Positions 27,092-36,749 of a stretch of DNA of 64,000 nucleotides are shown here, one piece after another. Origin of the DNA: an uncultured Tolumonas sp. (GTDB lineage: Bacteria; Pseudomonadota; Gammaproteobacteria; Enterobacterales; Aeromonadaceae); NCBI RefSeq assembly GCF_963678185.1, contig NZ_OY782757.1, forward strand, positions 62,001 through 126,000, given 5' to 3'. A program made the position numbers and the translations under genes. Below the pieces are notes generated by a model that did no database searches, was not told where the DNA came from, and saw only the letters and a list, made by a program, of their open reading frames with translations. How positions within the stretch are numbered: position 1 is the first letter of the stretch; each line of letters opens with the position of its first letter.

Positions 27092-28254
27092 CAGCTCATC
27101 TCCATAAAGAATAGCGCTGCAAGTGCATCTAACAGGATCACAATAAAGATAGATTGTACGACGCTGGATATTGTGTGCTCACCGACAGATTGCGCACTGC
27201 CGCCGACTTTAAATCCTTCCAGACAGCCAATCACGGCCACGATGAAGGCAAATATTGGCGCTTTACCTATTCCGACCAGAAAATGATTCAGGCTGATATC
27301 GCGCTGTAAAATGGTCAGGAACAGGGTCGGGGATATATCTAATGTGAGTGAGCAAACTACGGCACCACCCAGCATGCCGCAACACATCGCTATAAAGGTG
27401 AGGAGCGGCAGGCTGATCAACATCGCTAATACTCTGGGAAGTACTAGCAGTTCGATGGGGTTTAACCCTAAAGCACGTATCGCATCGATCTCTTCGTTGG
27501 CTTTCATTGAGCCAATTTGTGCCGTAAACGCACTGGCGGTGCGACCGGCCATCAATATGGCGGTCAGCAGCACACCAAACTCCCGTAGAAAGGCGAAAGC
27601 CACTAAGTTCACGGTATAGATGCTGGCCCCGAAATTAGTTAATACCGTTGCGCCAAGAAAAGCGACCACCGCACCCACTAAAAAAGTGAGCAGGGCAATA
27701 ATTGGGATCGCGTTAAAGCCGGTTTGTTCAATATGGGCGACTAATGAGGTGATGCGCCAGCGTCGCGGTCTTAAAACGGTTTTGATGAGCGTTTCAACGG
27801 TGAGCCCAATAAAACCCAGCAGGTCAATTTGTTGTTTGCCTATTTGTTCTGTTGTTTTACCAATACGGGCTAATAAGTCATTCATTATCGAGTTTTTGGG
27901 CACTGACTCTTTATCGGTCATCGCATCTAACACGCGCACTACGCACTGTAACAATGCTAAACGTTCGGCAGATAGAGATACGTTGCTTTCCGTCAACTGT
28001 AGTAAACGAGCAGGCCCGATGAGTGCGATGATCAATGTGGCACCGGCTGTATCCAGTGCGCCCAGATCATCCCAACTGATTTGCACATTGTCATTGAGTT
28101 GGTTTTTATGACGTGCGATCTGCTCCTGTAACGTTCCATAATGGGGAAGTGTCCAATCACCGCTAATGCACAATAACGAAGAGGGCGTTCCTTGCTGTAA
28201 AGACAGTGAACCGGGCAAGTGAGATGGCAATGAACCCGAGTTTTCTCTCATCAT
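27088..28254 (-). CDS. MlaE-family ABC permease with N-terminal STAS-like domain
   Basis: A 388-residue protein. About 1-120 is a soluble domain (GDWTLPHYGTLQEQIA, VQISWDDLGALDTAGATLI) resembling STAS/MlaB domains fused to the permease. Residues about 150-388 form an MlaE-type permease with about five helices and the conserved LREFGVLLTAILMAGRTASAFTAQIGSMKANEEIDAIRALG. In E. coli the STAS protein MlaB is separate; here the role appears fused. It overlaps neighbours by four bases on both sides. Confidence 0.92.
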   Translation of the reverse strand: MMRENSGSLPSHLPGSLSLQQGTPSSLLCISGDWTLPHYGTLQEQIARHKNQLNDNVQISWDDLGALDTAGATLIIALIGPARLLQLTESNVSLSAERLALLQCVVRVLDAMTDKESVPKNSIMNDLLARIGKTTEQIGKQQIDLLGFIGLTVETLIKTVLRPRRWRITSLVAHIEQTGFNAIPIIALLTFLVGAVVAFLGATVLTNFGASIYTVNLVAFAFLREFGVLLTAILMAGRTASAFTAQIGSMKANEEIDAIRALGLNPIELLVLPRVLAMLISLPLLTFIAMCCGMLGGAVVCSLTLDISPTLFLTILQRDISLNHFLVGIGKAPIFAFIVAVIGCLEGFKVGGSAQSVGEHTISSVVQSIFIVILLDALAALFFMEMSW

Positions 28255-28925
28255 GGCACTAATCGTCCATCAACCAGATGGATCTGCCGATCCGCCACTT
28301 TAGCGAACTCAGCATCGTGTGTTACGGCGATAATTGCACACTGATGATTTTGGGAAAGATCATGCAATATGGTGCGGACATTTACACTCGATTTGGTGTC
28401 CAACGCCCCCGTAGGTTCATCGGCTAAAATCAGCACAGGATCATTTGCTAAGGCTCGGGCAACGGCGACTCGTTGTCGTTGTCCGCCGGAAAGCTGGCTG
28501 GGTAATTTATGCTGATGCTCTTGCATGCCCAGATTTTCCAGCAACTGACTTGCCTTCTGTTTGGCCTGCAGTTCAGAAAGCTGACCCAGTTTTCGCATCG
28601 GTAACATGACATTTTCCAGCGAAGAGAACTCTGCCAACAGGAAATGAAACTGAAAGACAAAACCAATCCGCTGTAGCCGGATCTGGGCGAGTCGATTATC
28701 GCTAAACTGGCTGGTTTCTTCGTCATTCAACCATAATTTGCCGGAAGTAGGCGAATCCAGCAGACCAAGCAGATACAGCAACGACGATTTGCCCGAACCG
28801 GAAGGGCCCATGATCGCCACGAACTCGCTTTGCCCGATCGTAATATCGATATCCTGCACCAGCGTGACCGGTATTTCATTGGGTAAGATCCGGGTTAGTT
28901 TTTCTGTGCGTAGGACATTTTTCAT
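28251..28925 (-). CDS. ABC ATP-binding protein (LolD/MacB type)
   Basis: A 224-residue ATPase of the class that drives FtsX-type permeases. Walker [10 protein letters not shown] (about 40-48), [15 protein letters not shown], Walker [14 protein letters not shown], and VTHDAEFA. It pairs with the FtsX-family permease gene just upstream, which it overlaps by four bases. In LolCDE and MacAB such ATPases power mechanotransmission rather than classic transport. Confidence 0.93.
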   Translation of the reverse strand: MKNVLRTEKLTRILPNEIPVTLVQDIDITIGQSEFVAIMGPSGSGKSSLLYLLGLLDSPTSGKLWLNDEETSQFSDNRLAQIRLQRIGFVFQFHFLLAEFSSLENVMLPMRKLGQLSELQAKQKASQLLENLGMQEHQHKLPSQLSGGQRQRVAVARALANDPVLILADEPTGALDTKSSVNVRTILHDLSQNHQCAIIAVTHDAEFAKVADRQIHLVDGRLVP

Positions 28926-30166
28926 TCGGCACCTCGCAAAATATCGACTGGCCGAACGCGGCCGCCTTTACGTGCGGGTAACCAGGCGGCAAATAAAGCT
29001 GATAGCATCGCAAAGGCGATGGCAATCAAGATCTGGTCAGTGCTCCAATCAATGGGTAAGAAGGCGCGAGTCGTATTAAACGGGCTTTTAATGGCAATTC
29101 GGCTCAAGCCATACATAAACGACAATCCAACTGCGGAACCAGAAATACTGCCGATCAAACCCAAAATGGCACCTTCAATCAGAAATATGCGTTCAATATC
29201 GCGAGCCTCAAAACCAATTGATTTCAAAATGGCGATATCTTTGGTTTTTTCCAGCACGACGGTAGAGATGACGTTATAAATACCAAACGAAGCGACAAGT
29301 AAGATGGCACTGACCACGCTGTACATGATCAGATTGCGGATCAACACCAGATTCATCAGATCCTGACTGGCTTCCTGCCACGACTGGGTTTTATAACCGA
29401 GCTCCTGTTCAATTTGATGGGCAACCACCGCCGATTGCTGTGGGTCTTGCAGTTTTAAGATAAACCGATTAGCGACATTCGGGCGTTCGAGCAGGTTTTG
29501 TACCCGATTCAATAATGCAAAGGTTTGCGACTCATCATAGTTAGTCGTGCCAGTATTAAATAGGCCGACAATTTTCATCAGATGTATCGTCCCGGATGGT
29601 GAAGTGATGGAAAGTTTATCGCCCATTTTGAGTTGGAATTTATCGGCCAGACCGACGCCAATAATGATGCCATTGGAGTTCGCAGACAGGCTATCGAGCG
29701 AACCAGCCACGAAATAATGCTCGATCCGGCTGACATTTTTCATTTTCTCTGGTTTTATACCGGTAATAGAAACGCCGCGCGTCATACCGGCGAATGACGC
29801 GATCACTTGTCCCTGTAATACTGCTGCAATTTGTAAATCCGTGCGGCGGGCAATCAACGCTAATTTCTCTTTATATTGGCGAATGCCACGTAGTTCAGTC
29901 CGTGGTTTCATACCGTGAATATCAGCGACCGCAGTAGGGAAGGCGATTTGGATCGGTTGCTGACGTGGGTTTCGATATTCGTCATACACGGTGACATGTG
30001 GTGAGTTATCGACTAACCGTTGCATGAAGTCGTTTTCTGAACCGCGCATCATGGCTGAAATCGCCAGAAAGAACGAGACGCCTAAGGTAATGCCAAGCAC
30101 GGAAACAATGGTTTGCCGCCGTCGCGATAATAAATGGCTGATCGCGATTGAAGCGGCAAGGCTCAT
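28922..30166 (-). CDS. FtsX/LolC-family ABC permease
   Basis: A 414-residue permease: first helix about 16-40, a large periplasmic domain (about 45-280, with MacB-like portion MTRGVSITGIKPEKM), and three helices towards the C-terminus (SVVSAILLVASFGIYNVISTVVLEKTKDIAILKSIGF, then GLIGSISGSAVGLSFMYGL and ILIAIAFAMLSALFAAWLPARKG). The length and layout fit LolC/LolE-like or MacB transmembrane subunits. The periplasmic adaptor gene upstream overlaps by four bases and suggests a MacAB-like exporter. Confidence 0.92.
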   Translation of the reverse strand: MSLAASIAISHLLSRRRQTIVSVLGITLGVSFFLAISAMMRGSENDFMQRLVDNSPHVTVYDEYRNPRQQPIQIAFPTAVADIHGMKPRTELRGIRQYKEKLALIARRTDLQIAAVLQGQVIASFAGMTRGVSITGIKPEKMKNVSRIEHYFVAGSLDSLSANSNGIIIGVGLADKFQLKMGDKLSITSPSGTIHLMKIVGLFNTGTTNYDESQTFALLNRVQNLLERPNVANRFILKLQDPQQSAVVAHQIEQELGYKTQSWQEASQDLMNLVLIRNLIMYSVVSAILLVASFGIYNVISTVVLEKTKDIAILKSIGFEARDIERIFLIEGAILGLIGSISGSAVGLSFMYGLSRIAIKSPFNTTRAFLPIDWSTDQILIAIAFAMLSALFAAWLPARKGGRVRPVDILRGAE

Positions 30167-31188
30167 GACTGTGCCCCCGAATTTTCCTGCAATTTAGCAG
30201 TAACGGGTTGGTTTGTTTTTAAAGCGAGTGGTGGGTCAACAATGAGTAGATCTTTCTCTGAAAGCCCTTCTTTTATTTCTGTTTTATCCGCATTTTTTGC
30301 CCCGATTTTCACAGATTGCTGAACGGCTTTACCTGCTTTGAACAGCCAGACTGTGTTATTCATCAATGCAGAATTCGGGATCAAGAGTGCGTTTTCTCGT
30401 TGTGCGGTGATGATATTGGCTTCTGCTGTCATACCGATTAACAGCGGAACATTGGGCGGTAAGATAACCCGTACCCGATAACTGCGTGTAACTGAGTCTC
30501 CTTTTGGCGTGATATCGGAAACGGTGGCATGAAAAACTTGCCCTGAAAAAGCATCGGTGGTGATCAAAACTGGCTGACCAGGTTTAACGGCAGGAATATC
30601 TTCTTCATCCACATCAACGACTAAACGCAGTGGTGTATCGGCCTTCCGAAGATAAAACACCGGCTGATTAACCGGAATGAAATCGCCGACTTCACCATCA
30701 CGGCGAATGACCTCGCCATCAACGGGGCTGAATAAGGTCAGAGAGTTAACCTGCACTTGGAAACGTTGGGTGACGGCTTTTGCAGCGTCGGCATCGGCTC
30801 GCGCTTGTTCCAGCAATTCAATACTGGTAGCACCGCGTTGATATAATTTTTCCATCCGGGAAACATGTTGTTCCGCATTGCGCTGACGAATGCGCATTTC
30901 CTGCAGATTGGCTTGTAATTCTGCATCATCAAACCGGGCAAGGATCTGACCCGTTTTGACTTTTACACCTTCATCCGCTGTTAATGCAACTAATCGAGCT
31001 GCCCGCTCAGGTGCAATGCGAACGGTCACGCTCGATTCGACTGTACCAGTGGCATATACCGCCTCTATCGCTTGACCGAGGCTGGGGTGCGTAACCATGA
31101 CAGAGAGTGGTTTTTGAAGATAAAAAATACCTGCTGTTATACAGAGCAACAGCACTAATGAACCCACTACCTTGCGCCAGGTCAACAC
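30163..31188 (-). CDS. Periplasmic adaptor (HlyD/MacA-like)
   Basis: A 341-residue membrane-fusion protein: N-terminal helix about 8-25, lipoyl halves around a short alpha-hairpin (QRNAEQHVSRMEKLYQRGATSIELLEQARADADAAKA), beta-barrel (VSDITPKGDSVTRSYRVRVILP) and membrane-proximal domain. It would link the FtsX permease to an outer-membrane factor, none of which is encoded nearby. Start is a GTG with GGGGA upstream. First gene of the seven-gene operon. Confidence 0.88.
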   Translation of the reverse strand: MLTWRKVVGSLVLLLCITAGIFYLQKPLSVMVTHPSLGQAIEAVYATGTVESSVTVRIAPERAARLVALTADEGVKVKTGQILARFDDAELQANLQEMRIRQRNAEQHVSRMEKLYQRGATSIELLEQARADADAAKAVTQRFQVQVNSLTLFSPVDGEVIRRDGEVGDFIPVNQPVFYLRKADTPLRLVVDVDEEDIPAVKPGQPVLITTDAFSGQVFHATVSDITPKGDSVTRSYRVRVILPPNVPLLIGMTAEANIITAQRENALLIPNSALMNNTVWLFKAGKAVQQSVKIGAKNADKTEIKEGLSEKDLLIVDPPLALKTNQPVTAKLQENSGAQS

Positions 31189-31367
31189 AGGCTTCCCCTG
31201 ATTTCATTCAAGTCTGTATTAAGTATAGTGAGTGTTGATATCAGCGTAGTGAGCTGAGGCGTGTTGATTTAAATTAGGAATTGTTAATTTAAGTAAACTA
31301 TACTTATGGTGACATTCACCTGAATGCGAACAACTCTTTTTCTCTTCGTAAAGTAGAGGAATTTAAA
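31189..31367. promoter_or_regulatory. Divergent promoter region
   Basis: 179 AT-rich bases between the lipid-transport operon and the secreted Met/Gly protein gene. Two inverted repeats are seen: TTAAATT (31269-31275) with AATTTAA (31286-31292), and TAAGTATAG (31220-31228) with CTATACTTA (31298-31306). They could hold a shared operator. No regulator gene is adjacent. Confidence 0.4.
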
Positions 31368-31781
31368 ATGCTATCAAATATGTTTATTAAGTCTGCATTG
31401 TTCGGTTTGGTATTACTTCCGTTTGTTGGTCTGGCCGCAGAAAAAGCAACACCAGCCGTACCAGCCACCAAAGCTGTGCCGGCGACTCCTGCAGTGCCTG
31501 CTGAAAAAGAGACTATCTTTGGTTCTCAGTTAATGACGGCTGAAGAACGCACTGCTTTTAGCGCGCAAATGCGAAATGCCACCACAGACGAAGAACGTCA
31601 GAAGATCCGTCTTGAACATCGGAAACTGATGTTGGAACGCGCCAAAGCCAAAGGCGTTACTTTATCCGATACGCCAATGATGAATGGGCAAGGTATGGGA
31701 AATGGTAAAGCGACCGGTATGGGCATGGGTGGTGGAATGATGAATAACAGCGGTAAAGGATCTGGAAAAGGTAAAAACTAA
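31368..31781 (+). CDS. Small secreted Met/Gly-rich protein
   Basis: A 137-residue secreted protein, function unknown. Signal peptide about 1-23 (LFGLVLLPFVGLA then AEKA). A Pro/Ala/Val tandem (PAVPATKAVPATPAVPA) follows, then a charged helical segment LMTAEERTAFSAQMRNATTDEERQKIRLEHRKLM, a pattern seen in small periplasmic proteins annotated near metal or cytochrome genes. The tail is MMNGQGMGNGKATGMGMGGGMMNN, with many Met residues that could bind Cu(I). AGAGGAA precedes the ATG; a terminator follows. Confidence 0.75.
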   Translation: MLSNMFIKSALFGLVLLPFVGLAAEKATPAVPATKAVPATPAVPAEKETIFGSQLMTAEERTAFSAQMRNATTDEERQKIRLEHRKLMLERAKAKGVTLSDTPMMNGQGMGNGKATGMGMGGGMMNNSGKGSGKGKN

Positions 31782-31809
31782 CTGCATCAAGGCCGAGAGT
31801 ATAAGAACA

Positions 31810-31846
31810 ATCCGAAGTCAGACCGTTGGTCGGCTTCGGATTTTTT
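31810..31846 (+). terminator. Terminator of small secreted protein gene
   Basis: ATCCGAAGTC / GGCTTCGGAT stem followed by six Ts. Confidence 0.85.
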
Positions 31847-31988
31847 ATTGATAACTAAAATCAAAAAAGCGCTCCTTTCCTGCCCGCGCAATGTTGTATG
31901 ATGAGATCAAGATCAAATATGGTCGTTTTTTTCGGCTGGCAGTTTCACTTTATTATTTAGCTATAAAACGCTGAGGTATAAGGACATT

Positions 31989-33074
31989 ATGAAGAAAGTG
32001 TACAATTTCTGTGCTGGTCCGGCTATGTTGCCGGTGGAAGTAATGCAGCAAGCACAAAGCGAACTCATTGATTTCGCTGGTTTAGGTGTTTCTGTGATGG
32101 AAATCTCCCACCGTGGCAAAGAGTTCATGGCGCTGGCCGCAGAAGCTGAGCAGGATCTGCGCGATCTGCTGAACATACCGGATAACTATAAAGTATTGTT
32201 CATGCATGGCGGTGGTCGTGGCCAATTTGCTGCAGTTCCTCTGAATCTGCTGGGTGGCGACAATAAGAAAGCGGATTATCTGATCTCTGGCGTATGGTCG
32301 AAAGCGGCACTGACTGAAGCACATAAATATGCGGATGCCGTTGCAGTGGCTGGCGTGCAGAAAGATGAACAAGGCCGTTTTACACTGATCGAAAAACCAC
32401 AGTTCCGCGCTGATGCTGCTTATGTTCACTACTGTCCGAATGAAACCATTGAAGGCATCGAAATGTTCGATATTCCTGATACTGGTGATATTCCTTTAGT
32501 GGCAGATCTTTCTTCTACTATTCTTTCTCGCCCGATTGATGTTTCTAAATTCGGTATTATCTACGCTGGTGCACAAAAGAATATCGGCCCTTCTGGTCTG
32601 TGTATTGCCATTGTTCGTGACGACCTGTTGAATCAGGCGCGTGCCGATGTGCCAGCGATTTTTGATTACAAACTGACGGCTGAAAACGACTCCATGTTCA
32701 ATACGCCACCAACTTATGCATGGTATCTGGCGGGTCTGGTGTTCAAATGGCTGAAACGCATTGGTGGCTTAGAAGCCATGAATAAGCTGAACCAGGAAAA
32801 AGCCGATTATCTGTATAACTACATCGATAACAGCTCTTTCTACAGCAATAACGTGGATCCAAAATGCCGTTCACGCATGAACGTGGCTTTCCATCTGGCG
32901 AATCCAGAATTGGACGCTGCATTCCTGACTGAATCGAAAGCGGCTGGTTTGATGGCGCTGAAAGGTCACCGTATTGCAGGTGGTATGCGTGCGAGTATCT
33001 ACAACGCAATGCCGCTGGAAGGTGTTAAAGCTTTGGTTAGCTTTATGGATGAATTTGCTAAGAAACACGCTTAA
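31989..33074 (+). CDS. serC: Phosphoserine aminotransferase
   Basis: Second step of serine synthesis (3-phosphohydroxypyruvate plus glutamate), also used in pyridoxal phosphate synthesis. 361 residues, as in E. coli (362). Seen: the start [28 protein letters not shown], the PLP lysine in [12 protein letters not shown], and C-terminal [16 protein letters not shown] and AAGGA precede the ATG. It is followed by its own terminator and then aroA, the conserved serC-aroA order of gammaproteobacteria. Confidence 0.97.
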   Translation: MKKVYNFCAGPAMLPVEVMQQAQSELIDFAGLGVSVMEISHRGKEFMALAAEAEQDLRDLLNIPDNYKVLFMHGGGRGQFAAVPLNLLGGDNKKADYLISGVWSKAALTEAHKYADAVAVAGVQKDEQGRFTLIEKPQFRADAAYVHYCPNETIEGIEMFDIPDTGDIPLVADLSSTILSRPIDVSKFGIIYAGAQKNIGPSGLCIAIVRDDLLNQARADVPAIFDYKLTAENDSMFNTPPTYAWYLAGLVFKWLKRIGGLEAMNKLNQEKADYLYNYIDNSSFYSNNVDPKCRSRMNVAFHLANPELDAAFLTESKAAGLMALKGHRIAGGMRASIYNAMPLEGVKALVSFMDEFAKKHA

Positions 33075-33150
33075 GCAACCAATCAGTCTGAAATCTAGTG
33101 TGATTTAAGACGGCGTTCCTCTGCGCTGCAGTGTAAAATAAAAGAAGAGG

Positions 33151-33179
33151 ATAACGCCGGATTATCCGGCGTTATTTTT
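33151..33179 (+). terminator. Terminator/attenuating hairpin between serC and aroA
   Basis: ATAACGCCGG / CCGGCGTTAT around ATTAT-type loop, followed by TTTT. It separates serC and aroA transcription at least partly. Confidence 0.85.
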
Positions 33180-33245
33180 ATGCGGAATGCGTGAGCGTTG
33201 CTCATTGCCCGAACAATAAGAATTTTTTGTTGTAACAGGAATATT

Positions 33246-34529
33246 ATGAAAACCCTGACTCTGGAACCGATTGCGCGCGTTGAAGGGACGGTTAACCTGC
33301 CTGGATCCAAGAGCGTCTCCAATCGTGCATTATTGCTGGCGGCACTGGCTCATGGAACGACCCGCCTGACTAATTTGCTGGATAGTGATGATATCCGCCA
33401 TATGCTGAATGCCCTGAAAACATTGGGTGTCAAATATGAACTTTCTGCGGATAAAACAGCCTGTACAGTGCATGGTTTAGGGCGTTCGTTCTCTGCAGCT
33501 GAGCCTGTCAGTTTATTCCTGGGCAATGCGGGTACGGCAATGCGCCCTTTATGTGCCGCACTTTGCCTGAGTAATGGTGAGTTTACGCTGACTGGTGAAC
33601 CTCGTATGGAAGAGCGTCCAATTGCTCATCTGGTCGATGCATTACGTCAGGCTGGCGCTCATATTCATTACCTGAAAAAAGAAGGTTATCCGCCACTCAC
33701 GATTGAAGGCAAAGGCCTGTGGGGTGGGGAAGTCGTTATTGACGGTTCAGTGTCGAGTCAATTCCTGACAGCATTCCTGATGGCTGCACCGCTGGCCTCT
33801 GGTGATGTACGCATTCGCATTCGTGGTGAACTGGTTTCTAAACCATACATTGATATCACGCTGCACATCATGAAACAGTTTGGTGTGACCGTAGAGCACG
33901 ATAATTATCAGGTGTTCTATGTGCGTGGCAATCAGACGTATGTCTCACCGGGTAAATTTTTGGTGGAAGGTGACGCCTCTTCGGCTTCTTATTTCCTGGC
34001 TGCTGGCGCGATTAAAGGCAAAGTACGCGTAACGGGTATCGGCAAAGACAGTATTCAGGGCGATATTCGTTTTGCTGACGTGCTGGAAAAAATGGGTGCG
34101 AAAATCACCTGGGGTGATGATTTTATCGAAGCGGAAAATGTGGGTGAACTGCAATCCGTTGATTTGGACTTGAATCAGATCCCTGATGCGGCGATGACAA
34201 TTGCGACTGCAGCATTGTTCGCGAAAGGTAAAACTGCCATTCGTAATATCTACAACTGGCGTGTCAAAGAAACCGATCGTCTGAGTGCCATGGCTACTGA
34301 ACTACGTAAAGTTGGTGCGGAAATCGTAGAAGGGCATGATTTTATCGAAATCACACCAGCTACCGAGTTGAAACATGCGGCAATTGATACCTATAACGAT
34401 CACCGTATTGCAATGTGTTTCTCGCTGGTGGCATTGAGTGATACTCCGGTGACCATTAATGATCCGGGTTGCACTTCAAAAACCTTCCCTGATTATTTCA
34501 CTAAGTTCGCATCAGTATCTCAACACTGA
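33246..34529 (+). CDS. aroA: EPSP synthase (3-phosphoshikimate 1-carboxyvinyltransferase)
   Basis: Sixth step of the shikimate pathway, joining shikimate-3-phosphate and PEP. 427 residues, the exact length of E. coli AroA. Seen: [30 protein letters not shown] (the glyphosate/PEP loop), [16 protein letters not shown], and late [17 protein letters not shown]. The class I NAGTAMR motif predicts glyphosate sensitivity. I start it at 33246, behind AGGAATATT, matching known N-termini, not at an upstream in-frame ATG. Confidence 0.97.
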   Translation: MKTLTLEPIARVEGTVNLPGSKSVSNRALLLAALAHGTTRLTNLLDSDDIRHMLNALKTLGVKYELSADKTACTVHGLGRSFSAAEPVSLFLGNAGTAMRPLCAALCLSNGEFTLTGEPRMEERPIAHLVDALRQAGAHIHYLKKEGYPPLTIEGKGLWGGEVVIDGSVSSQFLTAFLMAAPLASGDVRIRIRGELVSKPYIDITLHIMKQFGVTVEHDNYQVFYVRGNQTYVSPGKFLVEGDASSASYFLAAGAIKGKVRVTGIGKDSIQGDIRFADVLEKMGAKITWGDDFIEAENVGELQSVDLDLNQIPDAAMTIATAALFAKGKTAIRNIYNWRVKETDRLSAMATELRKVGAEIVEGHDFIEITPATELKHAAIDTYNDHRIAMCFSLVALSDTPVTINDPGCTSKTFPDYFTKFASVSQH

Positions 34530-34550
34530 TAACTGAATTCTGAAATATAA

Positions 34551-34587
34551 AAAAGGCCACCCATATGTAATGGATGGCCTTTTTTTA
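34551..34587 (+). terminator. Terminator of aroA
   Basis: AAAAGGCCACCCAT / ATGGATGGCCTTTT stem with one mismatch and a seven-T run. Confidence 0.88.
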
Positions 34588-34614
34588 TAGTCGTTATATC
34601 GCTGATTTTTGGGC

Positions 34615-34642
34615 ATAAAAAAGCCTGACATCAAGTCAGGCT
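34615..34642 (-). terminator. Terminator of serA
   Basis: AGCCTGAC / GTCAGGCT stem, followed on the minus strand by six Ts. Sits after the serA stop and 30 bases from the aroA terminator. Confidence 0.88.
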
Positions 34643-34680
34643 CTTAATGGACTGCTTTTTAAGGCAGCTATAACGGCAAA

Positions 34681-35913
34681 TTAGAACAGAATACGCGCTT
34701 TTAATGTGCCATCGATTTCTTTCAGACGCGCCAGCGCAATATCGCTGTGCTCAGTTTCCACTTCAATCACAACATAACCGATGTTGGCGTTGGTTTGCAG
34801 GAACTGACCAGCAATGTTGATACCTTCATCAGCAAATGCCTGGTTGATCTTGTTCAGAACACCTGGCTGGTTGCGGTGAATGTGCAACAGACGGCTGGTT
34901 TTACGGTTCAGTTCTGGCAGTGATACTTCAGGGAAGTTCACGGCAGACAGAGTAGAGCCGTTGTCAGAATATTTGATCAGCTTGCTGGAAACTTCGATAC
35001 CGATGTTTTCCTGTGCTTCTTCGGTAGAACCACCGATGTGCGGAGTCAGGATCACGTTATCGAACTTCTGCAGTGGAGAAACGAAACGTTCACCATTGGC
35101 TTTTGGTTCAACCGGGAATACGTCGATAGCCGCGCCAGCCAGATGACCACTTTCCAGTGCATCAGCCAAATCGTCAATTTTCACAACTGTACCGCGTGCT
35201 GCGTTGATGAAAATAGAGTTCTTTTTCATCTTCGCGAACTGTTCTGCACCAAACATATCTTTGGTGGAAGCAGTTTCTGGTACATGCAGGGTGATCACAT
35301 CAGACTGCGCCAACAATTCATCCATGGTCGCTACCTGAATAGCGTTACCCATAGACAGTTTGTTTTCGATATCGTAGTAAAAAACTTTCAAACCAATGCT
35401 TTCTGCGATAACACTCAACTGGCTACCGATATGGCCGTAACCGACGATACCTAATTTTTTGCCACGTGCTTCAACAGAGTTGGTTGCGCTCTTATCCCAG
35501 TCACCACGATGTGCGCCAGCGTTTTTATGCGGAATGCCACGCAGCAACAACAGAATTTCACCTAACACCAGCTCAGCTACGCTGCGAGTGTTAGAGAATG
35601 GGGCGTTGAATACAGGAATACCGCGTTTTTCTGCCGCAGCCAGATCAACTTGGTTGGTGCCGATACAGAAGCAACCGATAGAAACCAGTTTCTGTGCTGC
35701 ATCAAGAACACGTTCAGTCAGGTGAGTACGAGAGCGGATACCAATGAAGTGTACATCGCGGATTTTTTCGATCAGCGCTTCTTCTTCCAGTGAACCTTTC
35801 ACATATTCCACATTGGTGTAACCAGCAGATTTGAAATTATCTACTGAGTTTGGATGCACACCTTCCAGCAGTAATACCTTGATCTTGTCCTTATCCAGAG
35901 AATATTTGGTCAT
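34681..35913 (-). CDS. serA: D-3-phosphoglycerate dehydrogenase
   Basis: First committed step of serine synthesis. 410 residues, as in E. coli. Seen: substrate domain start LLLEGVHPNSVDNF, NAD-binding GIVGYGHIGSQLS, catalytic stretch INAARGTVV, GAAIDVFPVEP and TPHIGGSTEEAQENIG, then a C-terminal ACT domain (about 337-410, LLHIHRNQPGVLNKINQAFADEGINI) expected to confer serine feedback inhibition. Convergent with serC-aroA. GGGAG precedes the ATG, right after a leader inverted repeat. Confidence 0.97.
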   Translation of the reverse strand: MTKYSLDKDKIKVLLLEGVHPNSVDNFKSAGYTNVEYVKGSLEEEALIEKIRDVHFIGIRSRTHLTERVLDAAQKLVSIGCFCIGTNQVDLAAAEKRGIPVFNAPFSNTRSVAELVLGEILLLLRGIPHKNAGAHRGDWDKSATNSVEARGKKLGIVGYGHIGSQLSVIAESIGLKVFYYDIENKLSMGNAIQVATMDELLAQSDVITLHVPETASTKDMFGAEQFAKMKKNSIFINAARGTVVKIDDLADALESGHLAGAAIDVFPVEPKANGERFVSPLQKFDNVILTPHIGGSTEEAQENIGIEVSSKLIKYSDNGSTLSAVNFPEVSLPELNRKTSRLLHIHRNQPGVLNKINQAFADEGINIAGQFLQTNANIGYVVIEVETEHSDIALARLKEIDGTLKARILF

Positions 35914-36149
35914 GTCAGCGCTCCCTTTTACGCAACGTCATTGGATTGCGTAGTAAATTAACAAAAAAGGGGAGGCTGCGCCAAGGAAGAATGCCTTTGC
36001 GTAATACAAATTTTCTATAGGTGTAACTCGTATTACCTATATCCCCAAAACCATGCAAAACGTGTACCTTAAACACATTCTGAACTAACATGCTGGACTC
36101 CGCAGCAGGTTGGTCATATGGTTATCGACAATAAGAGATAAGGATAGCT
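35914..36149. promoter_or_regulatory. serA / HAD phosphatase divergent region
   Basis: 236 bases. In the serA leader, TACGCAA (35929-35935) and TTGCGTA (35946-35952) form a 7-base inverted repeat just upstream of the GGGAG ribosome binding site. Further up, GTAATAC (36001-36007) / GTATTAC (36030-36036) and TATAGGT (36016-36022) / ACCTATA (36035-36041) form nested inverted repeats. These may be operator sites; Lrp control of serA is known in E. coli but I cannot assign these to Lrp. Confidence 0.45.
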
Positions 36150-36749
36150 ATGAATATTATTTTTGATATTGGCAACGTGTTGGTGAAATGGGATCCGGTA
36201 GAAATTGTGCGTTCAGTGATCACAACGCCAGGCGCGGTAAGAGTGGCAGAACATTTATTTGCCCACCAGGATTGGCATGATATCGACCGCGGTTCGCTGA
36301 CCATTCCCGAAGTCATTCAGCGCGCCGTAGAGCGAACTGATATAGACGAAGATATTGTTGCTGCTATTTATCACGCTGTGCCCGCCTCATTAACCCCTAT
36401 TCCTGAAAGCATCCTTTTGCTGAAACAGCTTAAACAAGCGGGATATGGTATTTATGCATTATCCAATATGGGGCACGATAATGCGGCATATTTAGCGGAA
36501 ACTGCCTCATTCTGGGGTGAGTTCGACGCTAAAGTGATCTCTGCGGAAGTTAAATTGATTAAACCTGATCCTACTATATATGAATATTTGCTTAATCAAA
36601 ATGGTCTGACCAATTCTGATTGCATTTTCATCGATGATTCGCTGGCTAACATTAAAACCGCAGAAAATTTGGGGATAAAAAGCATTCATTTTCATTCGGC
36701 AGACCAAGCCAGAGATGAGTTGAGAAGCTATATATCATGGCCTGAATAG
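36150..36749 (+). CDS. HAD-IA phosphatase (YihX-like)
   Basis: A 199-residue HAD hydrolase, the length of E. coli YihX (alpha-glucose-1-phosphate phosphatase). Motif I IFDIGNVLVKWDP, motif II LSNM (Ser), motif III Lys in VKLIKPDPTIYEYLL, motif IV CIFIDDSLANI. The cap is small and helical (about 15-80). The exact substrate cannot be read from sequence; a sugar phosphate is likely. AAGGAT precedes the ATG. Single gene. Confidence 0.85.
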   Translation: MNIIFDIGNVLVKWDPVEIVRSVITTPGAVRVAEHLFAHQDWHDIDRGSLTIPEVIQRAVERTDIDEDIVAAIYHAVPASLTPIPESILLLKQLKQAGYGIYALSNMGHDNAAYLAETASFWGEFDAKVISAEVKLIKPDPTIYEYLLNQNGLTNSDCIFIDDSLANIKTAENLGIKSIHFHSADQARDELRSYISWPE

